Assembly (NCBI GenBank): GCA_010093485.1
Contig: MU001516.1
Coordinates: forward strand, 496,001-560,000
Length of the DNA stretch: 64,000 nucleotides
Source of the DNA: Karstenula rhodostoma CBS 690.94
Taxonomy: Eukaryota; Ascomycota; Dothideomycetes; Pleosporales; Didymosphaeriaceae
Direction: 5' to 3'
A program made the translations under genes and the position numbers. The notes under the pieces are model-generated. The model saw only the letters and a program-made list of their open reading frames with translations, was not told the origin of the DNA and ran no database searches. Below, one piece after another: positions 34,695 to 46,382 of this stretch (position 1 is the stretch's first letter; each line of letters starts with the position of its first letter).

Positions 34695-36284
34695 ATGGCG
34701 ACCTCTCTTTCACGAGTACCCGCAGAGATCGTCGAACTTGTTGCACGACACCTAGGTCTTTCGGATCTCCGCGATCTACGCCTCGTTTGCCGAGACGTCA
34801 ACGCGAAAGTCACTGCGGGTAGTCGCTTCAAAGGTTTTTGCGTCCACAAGAATGTCGAGTTGCGGAAGTCGAACTTGGAAAAGCTAGGAGCTCGGCTGTG
34901 CGAGCCAGGTGTCCAGCAGTATCTGGAGCATTTGACCGTCACCGGACCTCTCATAGTGACAAAAGGCCTGGAGCGCATCATTCGCGAGAGAACGAAACCG
35001 GCCGATCTTGAAGACCCTTGTTGCTTGAAGCGCGATAATATTGGCAATCGCTCCAATGTGGAACGTGTTGCGGCTTCTCGATCTGACGTGGAAGACGCTA
35101 TGTATCAACTGTCCGACTTCAAGCGCCAAATCGATGCTATCGACACAGAACGAGCGGTCGGTAATGACTCAACTGCCCTGACTGACTTATTCGACATGAT
35201 CAGGACGCACTGCAAAGCAGCTGGGCTCAAGAGTCTCACTCTCCATCTGGTTGTCCGTAGAGAGCAAACCACTCTCCTCTCGCCAGCTGTGGGCGCTCCA
35301 TTCCGACAGGTTTGGGAGGCCGCGCAGCATGTTTTTTCCGTCTCGCTGCAAGCCTGGCAACGTAGCGCTATCAAGATAGAGCGTCTGGACGTCTTCTCTG
35401 GAACAGAAGCGTGCGGGGTACAGACCTGCACATTCGCTGCCCCTCCGAACCAAACTGCCTTCAAAAACATCTTTACCGGACTGAAAGCGTTGTCTTTGAG
35501 CATTAGCAACCGATTGCTTCCGCTCAGTGCCGCGGAACAGCTTCGCGATGCCGACAGAGATGAAGAGCGTCCAGGCGGGCTGACTGCGCTGCAAACTCCT
35601 GCGGAGCTCAGGGAAGAACGCATGAGATTACTGAATGTCCCAAGTAATAGCACTGGGCTCGCAGACTGCTTGAGATGGACGGGAAGCCTAGAAGAGCTAT
35701 TGATCCATGATTATTGGATTATCAACAGTTTCGATACCTCTGCTCCCGCCCTGACTGCCCGCAAAGCCTTGCTGAAATACGCCGCGGACAATGCACCACT
35801 TCCGAACTTGCGCAAGTTGAGCTTGCGGAAAGCCGACATCGAAGTCAACGCGCTTCTGAAACTGCTGAAAAACAGTCCACGCCTGAAGTCACTCACCATG
35901 CGAGAAGTGACGCTGACTCCAAGGGATGGCCAAAGCTGGGAGAAAGTTTTTGCCCATGTAACTTCCCATGAAGCGGAACTGACCCATGTCTACTTCGACA
36001 ATCTCTTCGAGGAGATAGAGCAGCAGCATAGCTACGTCATTTGTTTTACCGCCGGTACTGAACCTGGTGAAGATGCCAGTGCTCGATTCGAAAGACTGAA
36101 GGTCCAATATTGGGACTGGCGGAGGCCGAGTGCAAACGGCTGGAATGCATTCGAGCTCCACCAGCGAGAGGACGTCCTGAGAGGCATTGCATACCAACTC
36201 AACTCACACTATATTATGGGATCGGTGCAGAACTCGGCGTGGATGGAACAACGAAGGCGCAATCACGGTCCTCTTGGTGCGTAA
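34695..36284 (+). CDS. F-box domain protein
   Basis: A single-exon 529-residue protein. Its N-terminus, VPAEIVELVARHLGLSDLRDLRLVCRDVN (residues about 8-36), is a clear F-box, the segment that binds Skp1 in SCF ubiquitin ligases. The remainder is typical of fungal F-box proteins with a degenerate leucine-rich substrate region, for example LRKLSLRKADIEVNALLKLL and SPRLKSLTMREVTLTP around residues 370-405. There is no signal peptide or membrane helix. Its substrate is unknown; families of such proteins are large and variable in filamentous fungi. The start at 34695 sits 11 codons before the F-box core. It is the last complete gene before the AT-rich block. Confidence 0.8.
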   Translation: MATSLSRVPAEIVELVARHLGLSDLRDLRLVCRDVNAKVTAGSRFKGFCVHKNVELRKSNLEKLGARLCEPGVQQYLEHLTVTGPLIVTKGLERIIRERTKPADLEDPCCLKRDNIGNRSNVERVAASRSDVEDAMYQLSDFKRQIDAIDTERAVGNDSTALTDLFDMIRTHCKAAGLKSLTLHLVVRREQTTLLSPAVGAPFRQVWEAAQHVFSVSLQAWQRSAIKIERLDVFSGTEACGVQTCTFAAPPNQTAFKNIFTGLKALSLSISNRLLPLSAAEQLRDADRDEERPGGLTALQTPAELREERMRLLNVPSNSTGLADCLRWTGSLEELLIHDYWIINSFDTSAPALTARKALLKYAADNAPLPNLRKLSLRKADIEVNALLKLLKNSPRLKSLTMREVTLTPRDGQSWEKVFAHVTSHEAELTHVYFDNLFEEIEQQHSYVICFTAGTEPGEDASARFERLKVQYWDWRRPSANGWNAFELHQREDVLRGIAYQLNSHYIMGSVQNSAWMEQRRRNHGPLGA

Positions 36285-36831
36285 AATGCCCTCTGAAGCG
36301 TAAGCAACCCCTACTCTGAAGTCGAACGCGTTCGTGCTACGGTAAGCTGACATAGCAATTAGACCCTCACCGAGGAAAACATTTCCGGATTTACGAATGA
36401 CGGAAGGGAATTGCACGGGACAGAAGCAATGGGAGCCTTTCATCAAGTCACAGTATTTCTGGAGAGACTAATGAAACTCGATTCTCTCTCGTGTATAACG
36501 AGGATCACTTCTAGGCCCAGTGGACCCACGATCCCTCTTTCACAGATGTCCTTCAATCCTTCACTCACTGTGTGGACTTTACAACCTATCACTGACCATA
36601 GAACAATCTTTCACTAACTGTAGACACTCGTCACCCCTCATTCCCACAATCCCTCAATCCTGCATGCATCACCGCCCCCCATAACCGCCCCCACATTATA
36701 CCGCCACACGTTCGTGAAGCGGTTCGATGCCTAGCTCTATACAGAAGCAAAACTTCAGTGGTTGCTCTATAGTACTCTTCGCAGCACCCATCCCTCTCCA
36801 TTCTAGACACCTTTTTCTACCATTTCCCACC
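36285..36831. other. intergenic, probable promoter of the CmcJ-like gene
   Basis: No coding frame of note. The segment 36640-36720 is C-rich and lies upstream of the CmcJ-like fragment. A candidate leader runs up to a CCACCATGG start context at 36832. Confidence 0.35.
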
Positions 36832-37212
36832 ATGGTCGCAGCAGCAGTCGCCCACCAAGCCGTCCTCCGCTTCGGTGTCCCCTACACTTCTGTCAGCGTC
36901 GAGGAGCGCGGTCTCTACGCCTTTCCCGCCAACGAATCCGTCAAAGAACACTCCTTCCCCCTCCGCGATGCCCGCATTGCCCCCGAGCTCCTGCCCGGCA
37001 CGGCCGGCATAGACGCTCAGGGCTTCGCATTCGTCAAACACAAATCCGCACTGCAGGACGCGCAGGATTGGATGGCTGGCGACGCCGTCGAGAAGACGTA
37101 CATCCCCGAGATCGAACAGCTGGCGTGCGACGCCACGGGCAGGACGCGCGCGGTGGTTATGGACGCGTCATTCCGCCTCAAGCCCGCTAACAAGCAGGTT
37201 AGGCCGAACTAG
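36832..37212 (+). CDS. CmcJ/AsaB-like oxygenase, 3'-truncated fragment
   Basis: Related to the fungal CmcJ / GA4-desaturase / AsaB-type oxygenases, usually around 280-300 residues and often found in secondary metabolism. This frame gives only 126 residues. The start at 36832 has a strong CCACCATGG context. Recognisable features are PLRDARIAPE, the GFAFVKHKSAL block, the (V)EKTYIPEIEQL block and the strand before TAG. A TAG at 37210-37212 ends it, but the same frame continues readably (YRKRGDAINAQVALMPKS), and a second readable segment ends near 37496 (YYTCQGMRDAARYRRQDIYDL). No HxD iron-binding motif was found in what remains. It is therefore probably a pseudogene damaged where the AT-rich block begins. 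Family assignment is moderate. Confidence 0.55.
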   Translation: MVAAAVAHQAVLRFGVPYTSVSVEERGLYAFPANESVKEHSFPLRDARIAPELLPGTAGIDAQGFAFVKHKSALQDAQDWMAGDAVEKTYIPEIEQLACDATGRTRAVVMDASFRLKPANKQVRPN

Positions 37213-37500
37213 TACCGCAAGCGCGGGGACGCGATTAACGCGCAGGTGGCGCTGATGCCAAAAAGCATAATGGCGGCTGCGTACTGCGCCCCCATAGCTC
37301 GCTCATGTACTCACGCTGTAACCCACAGTCTACGGCCGCGAAGCCGCCGGCGTAATCGAGCCCGCGCGCCAGGCCCATATATACTACACGTGCCAGGGTA
37401 TGCGCGACGCTGCACGGTACCGCCGCCAGGATATCTACGACCTGTGCAGGCAGACTATAGATACTAAGGACGCGGTCGCGCGCGGTAAGATATAGTAAAA
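37213..37500 (+). pseudogene. decayed 3' part of the CmcJ-like gene
   Basis: After the TAG at 37210, the frame stays open with protein-like sequence to about 37290. A possible branch site and CACAG acceptor precede 37331, where another readable stretch begins (YGREAAGVIEPARQ) and runs to a TAG near 37496. This looks like the mutated remainder of the upstream gene. Base composition starts to shift to AT-rich within it. Confidence 0.4.
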
Positions 37501-38839
37501 AGACGTCCCGCGCTATATAGCCTTCTCTACCTAACGGCTACTATATACTAGTAATATACTCTCTACCCTAGGTCTAGATATATAATATAGTTAAAATTAT
37601 AAAAAGAATAGAAACTAGTATCTAACCCCTTATATACTTAATCTAATTATATAGTTTAGTTATATATATTATATATAATTACTATAATTATTATAATTAT
37701 AGTAAAACTAGACTAGAAAAAAGAAAAAAATTATATATAAAATATTAGTAATAGAAATAAAACTAATAAATATATATATATAAATTAATAAAATAGTTTA
37801 TATTATAAATTATATAATTATAATTCTATTAAAAGTAATATATTCTATAAATAAATTACTTATCTATATAAAATATTTATTTTATTAAAATTCTATTAAA
37901 GTCTACTATTATCTATAATATAATATTTAGAAATATATTAAACTAGAAAATAAAATAAAATATAATTAAAATAATATTTAGGTTAATTAGTATCTTTATC
38001 TTAATACCTAGGGGATATATATCTAATAAGTAGATTAAAAAGTAATTATTATAGAAGTTAGTTAATTAATAGACTAAACTTATAAGGAATTATAATAGAG
38101 ATATTATAATATTATTATAAAAAATAGAAATACTATTTCTAATATATATAAAATAAATATAAATATCTTCTAGTTTTATATTTTTATTAGAGCTTAGAGA
38201 TAGGTATAAAATAAATTCTATTAACTTTTTTTTATAAATTTTTCTACTAATTTTATAAGTATAAATACTAACTATATATAATAACTAGAAAAGTAATAGT
38301 AAGGTAGTATATAGTTAGAATATAGAAATAGATTTAAAAGAATATAATATAGAATTTATAAATAAATAGTATAATAATAATAATAATAATAAAATATAGA
38401 AATAATAATATTAATAGGGGAAATAATATAGTAATATTATTATAAATATAAACTAGAGTAAACATAAATAATTTATAAATTAAATTATAAACTTAATATT
38501 TTATTTTTTAAATAAAACTAGTAAGTATACTAATCTAATAATACTAAACTTAAATATATATTTAAATATAATAGATTATTTATTTTTTTTTAGATAACTA
38601 TTATAATATTAGAGGTCTAGAATATTATTTAACTAGTAAAGGTATATTAGAAAATATAGTTTAATTATTTTAGTAGTATAATATACTATATATTTAATCT
38701 AATTATCTTAATTAAATTATAATAAAAATTTTAGTAATAAGTTTAATAATATAAATTATATTAACTAGAACCTATTTAGTTTCTTTAAAGTACTTTTAAT
38801 TAAGACTAATAATAGTATAATATTTTTAAATCTAGTTTA

Positions 38840-39580
38840 TAAAAATTATTAAGAAATACTTCTAGATAGTATTATATACTATTAAATTATATAGTCTACT
38901 TAGATTTTATATAAATAGAAGTAAAATAATCTAAAGTAATTTTTTTTTATTTTAGAATTACCCTACTAAATACTCTATAAATTAAATCTAGATTTTAGTA
39001 GTTATTAAGAAATATTATTAGATAGTATTAAATTCTATTAGATTATATAGCCTATTTAGGTTTTATATAAATAAAAGTAAAATAATTTAAAATATTTTTT
39101 TTTTATTTTAGGGTTACTCTACTAAATACCCTATAAATTTAATCTAGATTCTAGTAGCTATTAGAAAATACTATTAAATAGTATTAAATTCTATTAAATT
39201 TTATAGCCTATTTAAATTTATATAAATAAAAATAAAATAATCTAAAGTAATTTTCTTTTACTTTAGAGTTACCCTACTAAATATTCTATAAATTTAATCT
39301 AGGTTTTAGTAACTATTAATAAATACTACTATATAATATTATATAATATTAAATTATATAGTCTATTTAGATTTTATATAAATAAAAATAAAATAGTTTA
39401 AAATAATCTTTTTTTATTTTAGAATTATTCTACTAAATACCCTATAAATTTAATATAAATTCTAATAGTTATTAAGAAATACTACTAGATAATATTATAT
39501 ACTATTAGATTATATAGCCTACTTAAATTTTATATAAATAGAAATAAAAAATTTTAAAATAATTTTTTTTTACTTTAGAA
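38840..39580. repeat. tandem array of about 156-bp units
   Basis: The landmark CTA(C/T)TTA(G/A)-TTTATATAAATA recurs at about 38896, 39052, 39208, 39363 and 39519, a spacing of 155-156 bp. Each unit also has a T-run followed by TTTAG(A/G)(A/G)TTA and TCTACTAAATACYCTATAAAT. Roughly 4.7 units are present, each diverged by C-to-T-type changes. Confidence 0.8.
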
Positions 39581-41057
39581 TTAAATATTATTTAATAGTA
39601 AATAGTATTTATTTTTATAAATTAGTATAGTAAGGCCTAAATTATATTATTTAGATATTATTAATATAAATAATAGATTTATCTTTTTATAAATTAGCTA
39701 GTAGTTTATACTAGAATTAAAGCTAAAGATAAGATACCTATAAAGATTATATATTTTAAAAGAAATATAATTCTACTTTATATTTAATATTATATATAAA
39801 TAAAACTAAGACTTAATATCTATAAAATTAATAAAATTATTAAAATCTATTAGAAACTATTTAGTTTTAAATATAAAAATGGTATAGACCTAAAATATTT
39901 TATTAATATTATTACTAATTTTCTTACCTAGATTCTAGATTATTTAATAAGAAATCTTAATATTTAGTATATAAAGAAAATAGAATAACTATTAAAAAAT
40001 AATAAAAAGTATAACTTAATTAATAGGGATATTTTTATTAGTATTTTAAGGTTAAATAATATATAATATAAGACTATTATATAGAATTTTATATAATCTA
40101 ATATTATTTTATATTAATTAACTTTAAATAATATAAAATAGTATTAAATAATACTACTCTCTATAAGTTAGTATTCTATCTAGAATTAAATAGGATTAAT
40201 AATAATAACTAAAATAATTATAACTTCTATAATTAAGTTTTAATACTACTATTTTTTTTATAAGTTATAAACTAGATTTAATAATAGTATTATATATACT
40301 ATAGTATAATTAACTTATTTTATATAAAATATTTATAATTTAGTTTAATTTTTAAAACTACTAGCTATTTAGTAGTCTAATAGTATAATTCTATTAGTAT
40401 ATATATATAAAAAATATTTATTTATACTATTTAAATATAAGGTTTTAAAAGAATAGTTATTTAGTAAATTATTTATAAATAATAAAATTATTATTTATTT
40501 TTTATATTTATATATTTTATACTAGTAGTACTTATAAATATTATTTTTTATAAGTTATAATAAGTTTTATTATAGAAATAATTAAATACTAATTAAATAT
40601 AGTTTTTATTAAGTTAGTATATATTAGTAATTTATAAGCTAGCTAGTATACTTATATTATTTTATAAATAAACTATAAATATAAAAATATAATTTAAAAT
40701 ATAAAAATTTCTAAAATAAAAACTAAATTTTAATATTCTAGAAGTTCCCTTTACTATATATAGTTTTCTAGAGTAATTTAAAAAAATTATTTATTAAATT
40801 TAATTAACTTTTATATATCTACTAAAAAATATAATAATATTTATTTAGAACTAAGTTTTAACTTTTATTTTTAACTAGATTTTAATAGTAAACTTTAATT
40901 TTATTATTATATTTATATATTTATTAGTTTTAATACTCTTAAATTTATTATTTTATAATCTATTTAGTATTATTTTTTAATTAGAAAACTAAAGTATATT
41001 AGGTTATAGAATATATACTATATATTCTATAAAAAGTAGTATATATATAAAGTAGTA

Positions 41058-41206
41058 ATACCTAATATTCTATTAACTAATATCTAGTATTCTATTAACT
41101 AATACTAATTATTCTATCTATTAACTAATACTAATTATTCTATTAACTAATATTTAATATTCTATTAACTAATACTTAATATTCTATTAACTAATATCTA
41201 GTATCT
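41058..41206. repeat. 22-bp minisatellite in repeat copy 1
   Basis: About seven copies of a 22-bp unit of the form CTATTAACTAATACTTAATATT, with TTAAT/TAATT variants and one shortened copy. Confidence 0.85.
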
Positions 41207-42780
41207 AGAAATTATAATAGAAGTAGTTATAAAAGTTTAACTTTTCTATAGCCCCCTTTAATATAATTTTTTATATATATCTAAACTTTTCTATTAACTT
41301 CTATTATAAAATATATTCTTTTATATATTAATATTACTAAAATCCTTTTTTTTAATAGTATAATATACTAGTAATAGACCTCTTACTAAGTTATATTTTA
41401 GTAAGTTACTATTTAATAATTTCTCTAGTAATAATTTTTTAAAAGGTAGTCTATTTATTATATAAGTAATATATATATTCTTAATTACTATAGAATTTTT
41501 AAATACCTTTTTATTATATTTTATAATTATATCTATTTATAAGCTAAATTATACTATAATTATACCTTTTTTAATATATATATTTAAAATAGTATTCTAA
41601 AGTAAAATTATAAATATTTTATATTTAAACTTTACTCTTAGTATATATTATCTCTTTTTTATTTTTAACTATTTTCTAAATTTCTTTTATATAAATAAAT
41701 TTATATACTCTATAACTTTTTCTTTTTTTACTATATAATATAAAACTTTAAATAAGTATTCTTTTACTATAGTTATATAGTTTTTTTTTTATTTACTAGA
41801 TAGTATTTTTTACTTCTATACTATTATTTTTACTATTTTAAATTCTATTTAAATTACTATCTATATTTATTACTATTTTATTTTTCTAATAATTTTAATA
41901 GTCTAGCCCTACTTTACTATTATATATAATAATATAAACCTTATTATATTTTTTTTTATAAGACTAAACTTAGTATATATACCTCTTAAATACTATAATT
42001 AAACTAGTTAGTTTTATTTTAAATTTATATTTTTTTTTTTATTTTTTCTAAATAATATATCTTTCTTTACTATAAGTTTACTTACTTTATTTTCTATATT
42101 AGTAAAGAACTTTTTACCTCTTTATACTATATTCTTTATATCTATAATACTATTTTTTAATTCTATAAATAGTCTACTACTCTAATTACTATAGCCCTAT
42201 TAATTATATTATTTATTATATTTATATTTACTTCTAGTAAATTTTAAATAAACTTTTTATACTTTTATTTCTCTTTACTTATTATAATATTTTTAGCTAT
42301 TATAGTAAATAAATTTTATATACTTATTATTTTTTATATTATTATTTTTTTTAATTTCTATTTTAGTTTTTTATTTACCTTTTTTATACTAGTTTTTCTT
42401 AACTACTTTTTTTCTTTTTTTTTATATTTTAGTTCTTTTTTTTATTATTCTATCTTTTAATATACCTCTTTTTAGTACTAACTTTACTAGTACTTTTATA
42501 TATTTTTTTAATATTAATTTTTTTATTTTCTACTATCTAACTCTTATACTTTTATATAATAAACTAGATAATATTTTTTTTTAAAGTATATTAATATATC
42601 TATTATACTATATTCTCTAGTATAGGTATTATAAAAATATTATTAGTAAAACTATTTTTATTATATACTTTTCTATATATAGGGTCCCTAGAATATATAG
42701 TTTTATATATATACTATAGTATATTTAATAAATTATTTTTAATTAGTTTTTTTTTTTTATAAATACCTAATAGTATATAT

Positions 42781-43027
42781 AAGGCCAGGATATAGTTAAA
42801 TAAAATAAATACTTTTAGAATTAAATAGATAAAAGAAACTATATAAATTAAGACTAAACTTAAAATACTAAAATAGAGAGAATTCTAGAAAGGGACTCTC
42901 TATATACTAGGTATTTAAGATCTACTAACTAATCTATATATAGGCTACTAAATAAGGCCTAAGCTTAAAAATAAATAAATATTCTATAAAGGGATTTAAT
43001 TTTAGATTAAATTAATCCTTATAGTAT
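42781..43027. mobile_element. nested insertion within repeat copy 1
   Basis: Copies 2-4 read continuously across this point, but copy 1 has about 250 bp inserted, beginning AAGGCCAGGATATAG. The insert is bounded on both sides by AGTATATAT, consistent with a target duplication. It may be a solo LTR or a small non-autonomous element. Confidence 0.5.
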
Positions 43028-43300
43028 ATATATTATTATTATTAGTATATTTATTATTTAATACTAGTAGTTATATTATTCTTATTATATACTAATATAT
43101 AATATTTTTCTAGTCTAGTTTAATAGCTATCTAATTTTAGTCTAGACTATAGCTAAAATTAAATAGTATTATATATTTCTTAGTCTAAACTATAATTAAA
43201 ATTAAATAGTATTATATATTTTCTCTACCTTAGTAGCCTACTAATTTTAACCTAAATTAGGGCTAAAATTAAGGCTATCTCCCCTATTTACTATAGCCTA

Positions 43301-44896
43301 TATAATATTTATTTATTTTAATAAAACTTATAATTTTATATTTTATATATTATATTATTATACTTTTCTTTTTAGTAAAATATTTTTTTACTTTAGTAGA
43401 GAATACTATACTACTACTATACCTAAATAAAAATATAAAATTAAAGAGTTAATTAATAATCTATTTAATAACTATTTTTTTTTATAAAATTATAAAAACT
43501 TTATTATTTCTACTAAGGCTAAAATACCCTATTCTAGTTTATAAGTATATAGTAATAACTATTACTATAATATATATAGTTTAATTATTATTAGAGCTAC
43601 TATAAAGTATAATATATTTATTTATTTATATAATAATTATATAATTTATAACTATTTTTATAATAGTATAACTAAATATTATCTCTAATACTCTAACTAT
43701 ATTAAAATAGTTATAAACTAATAGTTTTTTTCTTTTATTTTACTTCTATTTATCTACTTTAGTATAATCTACTAATTTAAGGTATTTTCTACTAGTATTA
43801 TAGAAATCCTATTTAAGCTATATAGTATTTTTATATTTCTAATTAATTTATATTTTAATTTTTATTACTTTTAATCTATATTATCTCTAGCTAAACCTAT
43901 TACTTTTACTATATAACTAAATTATAATATAGCCTCTTCTCTAAAGTTTTAACTATAATATACTTTAATATAGATATAATATATACTAGATTTTTAGAAG
44001 TCTTTACTAGTATTATTATATAGTAAGTATATCTAGTATTTATTACTATACCTAAAACTAAATTTAAATCTAAGCTTTTTTATTTATATACTATTATAAA
44101 GAATATAGCTTATATATAATAAAATATAATAATAAAAACCTTCTACTTTATATAAATCTAAATAATATAAAAGTATAAATATAATATTTCTATAGTTTTT
44201 ATTAAATTTTACTAAAACTTTACTCTTTACTATACTAATTTTTTTTAAAAGATTTTTCTTTTTTTCTTTTATATTTTATCTTCTAGGGCTATATAATCTA
44301 AGACCCTTTATTTATAAAAATATTAGTAAATAGTTTAAAAATAAATTATAATCTACTTAAATATAATAGAAGTTCCCCCTATTATTAAAAAATACTATAA
44401 CTATATATATTTAAATCTATTTAAAAAATATTATTATACTTTTTAACTCTTTTTACTAGAATAAATTAGCTAGTTTACTTAATTTAAACTTATTTTTATT
44501 ACTCTAGTAGTCTTCCTTAGTTTCTCCCTCTAAGGTAATAGATTTTAAAAGGCTTATAACTTTACTACTAATATATTAGTCCTTAAAAAAATATATAAAT
44601 TTACTAGTTTATAGTATTTTTAAAATATACTTCTCTATATAGTACCTATAGAAATTCTAGATTATTTTAATTCTAATTTACTAGTTTTTTAAAAAGAGAC
44701 TAGCTTTTTTATTATAAAACTAGATAATTATAAAATAAAAAATTAAAATAAAAAGCTATATAATATATTTAAAATATAGATATATAATTATTTTATTATA
44801 AAATATTTTATTTTTATAAATTAGTTTATTAATATAGTATACTTTCTTAGTATTTTTTAATATAGGAAGAACTTAAATATCTTTATTTACTAGAAT
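43301..44896 (+). mobile_element. truncated internal region following repeat copy 1
   Basis: Matches the sequence after copy 2 (from 48192) and after copy 4 (from 61584). It stops matching at about 44897, where sequence similar to 37694 onward begins. No intact frame is left. Confidence 0.65.
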
Positions 44897-46189
44897 ATAT
44901 ATTATAATTATAGTAGAACTAGACTAAAAAAAAAAAAAAAATTATATATAAAATATTAGTAATAGAAATAAAACTAATAAATACTTATATATAAATCTAT
45001 AGAATAATTTATATTATAAATTATATAATTATAATTCTATTAAAAGTATAAGATTTTAAAAATACTAAATTTTTATAGAAGTAGAATAAATACTTCTATT
45101 AAAAGGGTAGAATCTATAGAAATAAACTAGAAGATTCTAAAATAATAAAAATTAGAATAATTAATATATAATCTAAAAGAATTTCTATATAGTTTCTATT
45201 TTTTATAATTAACTTAAAATATTATTTAGAAGTAGTTATTTTTATATTTAAATTAAAGCTATTTATATATATATAAATATTTAGTCTTTTTTTAATATTA
45301 TTATATTATATTCTATTATAATATAAAATTATTATTTAATTTAATACTTATCTCTATTATATTTTATTCCTTAAATAATCTTTAAAGTATAGACTTAAAA
45401 TAGATATATAGAAAACCCCTTATAATATTTTAACTATTTAAGGATTTAAGTTAATATAATAATACTAAATATACCTATTAGTTTAAAGGGTTTTAGAGTA
45501 AATACTATTTTAGGTCTAGCTAATAATCTAGTAACCCTTTTAATAGTATAAATTAAAAAAATAGAATAGTTTAAAATATAACTAGTTATAATTATAGAAT
45601 AGATTTAAACCCCTATAACTATAATAGTATACTTACTAAAAATTAATTTTAAAATTCTAGAACTCTATAATAGAGAAATAAAGACTAATTTTAAAATATT
45701 TTTAATAAATATAGAGTTATACTATAGATATAACTATAATATATTTAGAAATAACTAAATAAAGATTTTAACTACTATAATATATATAATAGAAAGGGTA
45801 GTAGAATAAATATATCTAATTATTAAAGACTTTCTAGTATATAAAATAAAAAGACTATAAAAATCTTTATATTCTAGAAAGAATTTAAGAAATAAATTAA
45901 GATTATATTTAATAAAGTAAATAAAAAATAATAGGCTAAATAATTTATTTAATATATTAAATAAATAGAATTAGCTAGTAAATACTCTATTATATTTTAA
46001 TAACTCTAGACTAAAATTAATTAAAATAATACCCTATTATAAGTAGCCTACTATAATAGTTTAAAAAAGTTAGTTAAAAATAAACTACTTTATTATAAGA
46101 AACCTAAAAGTTTAAAAGTTCTAAATATATTAAATTATAGAATATATATTATATATTCTATAAAAAGTAGTATATATATAAAATAGTAA

Positions 46190-46382
46190 TATCTAATATT
46201 TTATTAACTAATATCTAGTATCCTATTAACTAATACTAATTATTTTATCTATTAACTAATATTAATTATTCTATTAACTAATACTTAATATCCTATTAAC
46301 TAATACTAATTATNNNNNNNNNNTAATACTAATTATCCTATTAACTAATACTAATTATTTTATTAACTAATACCTAGTATTT
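46190..46382. repeat. 22-bp minisatellite in repeat copy 2
   Basis: About nine 22-bp units like those in copy 1, interrupted by ten unknown bases at 46314-46323. Confidence 0.85.
46314..46323. other. assembly gap (10 N)
   Basis: Ten N characters inside the 22-bp minisatellite of repeat copy 2. Confidence 0.99.

Larger units (their letters stand above)
40997..43300 (+). repeat. LTR-like long direct repeat, copy 1
   Basis: Starts TATATTAGGTTATAGAATAT and ends near CTATAGCCTA. It shares order and sequence with the copies at 46128, 57344 and 59554. It carries a 22-bp minisatellite near its left end and has an extra segment of about 250 bp (about 42781-43027) absent from the other copies. Strand sign is arbitrary and marks common orientation. 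Ends are accurate to about 10 bp. Confidence 0.75.
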
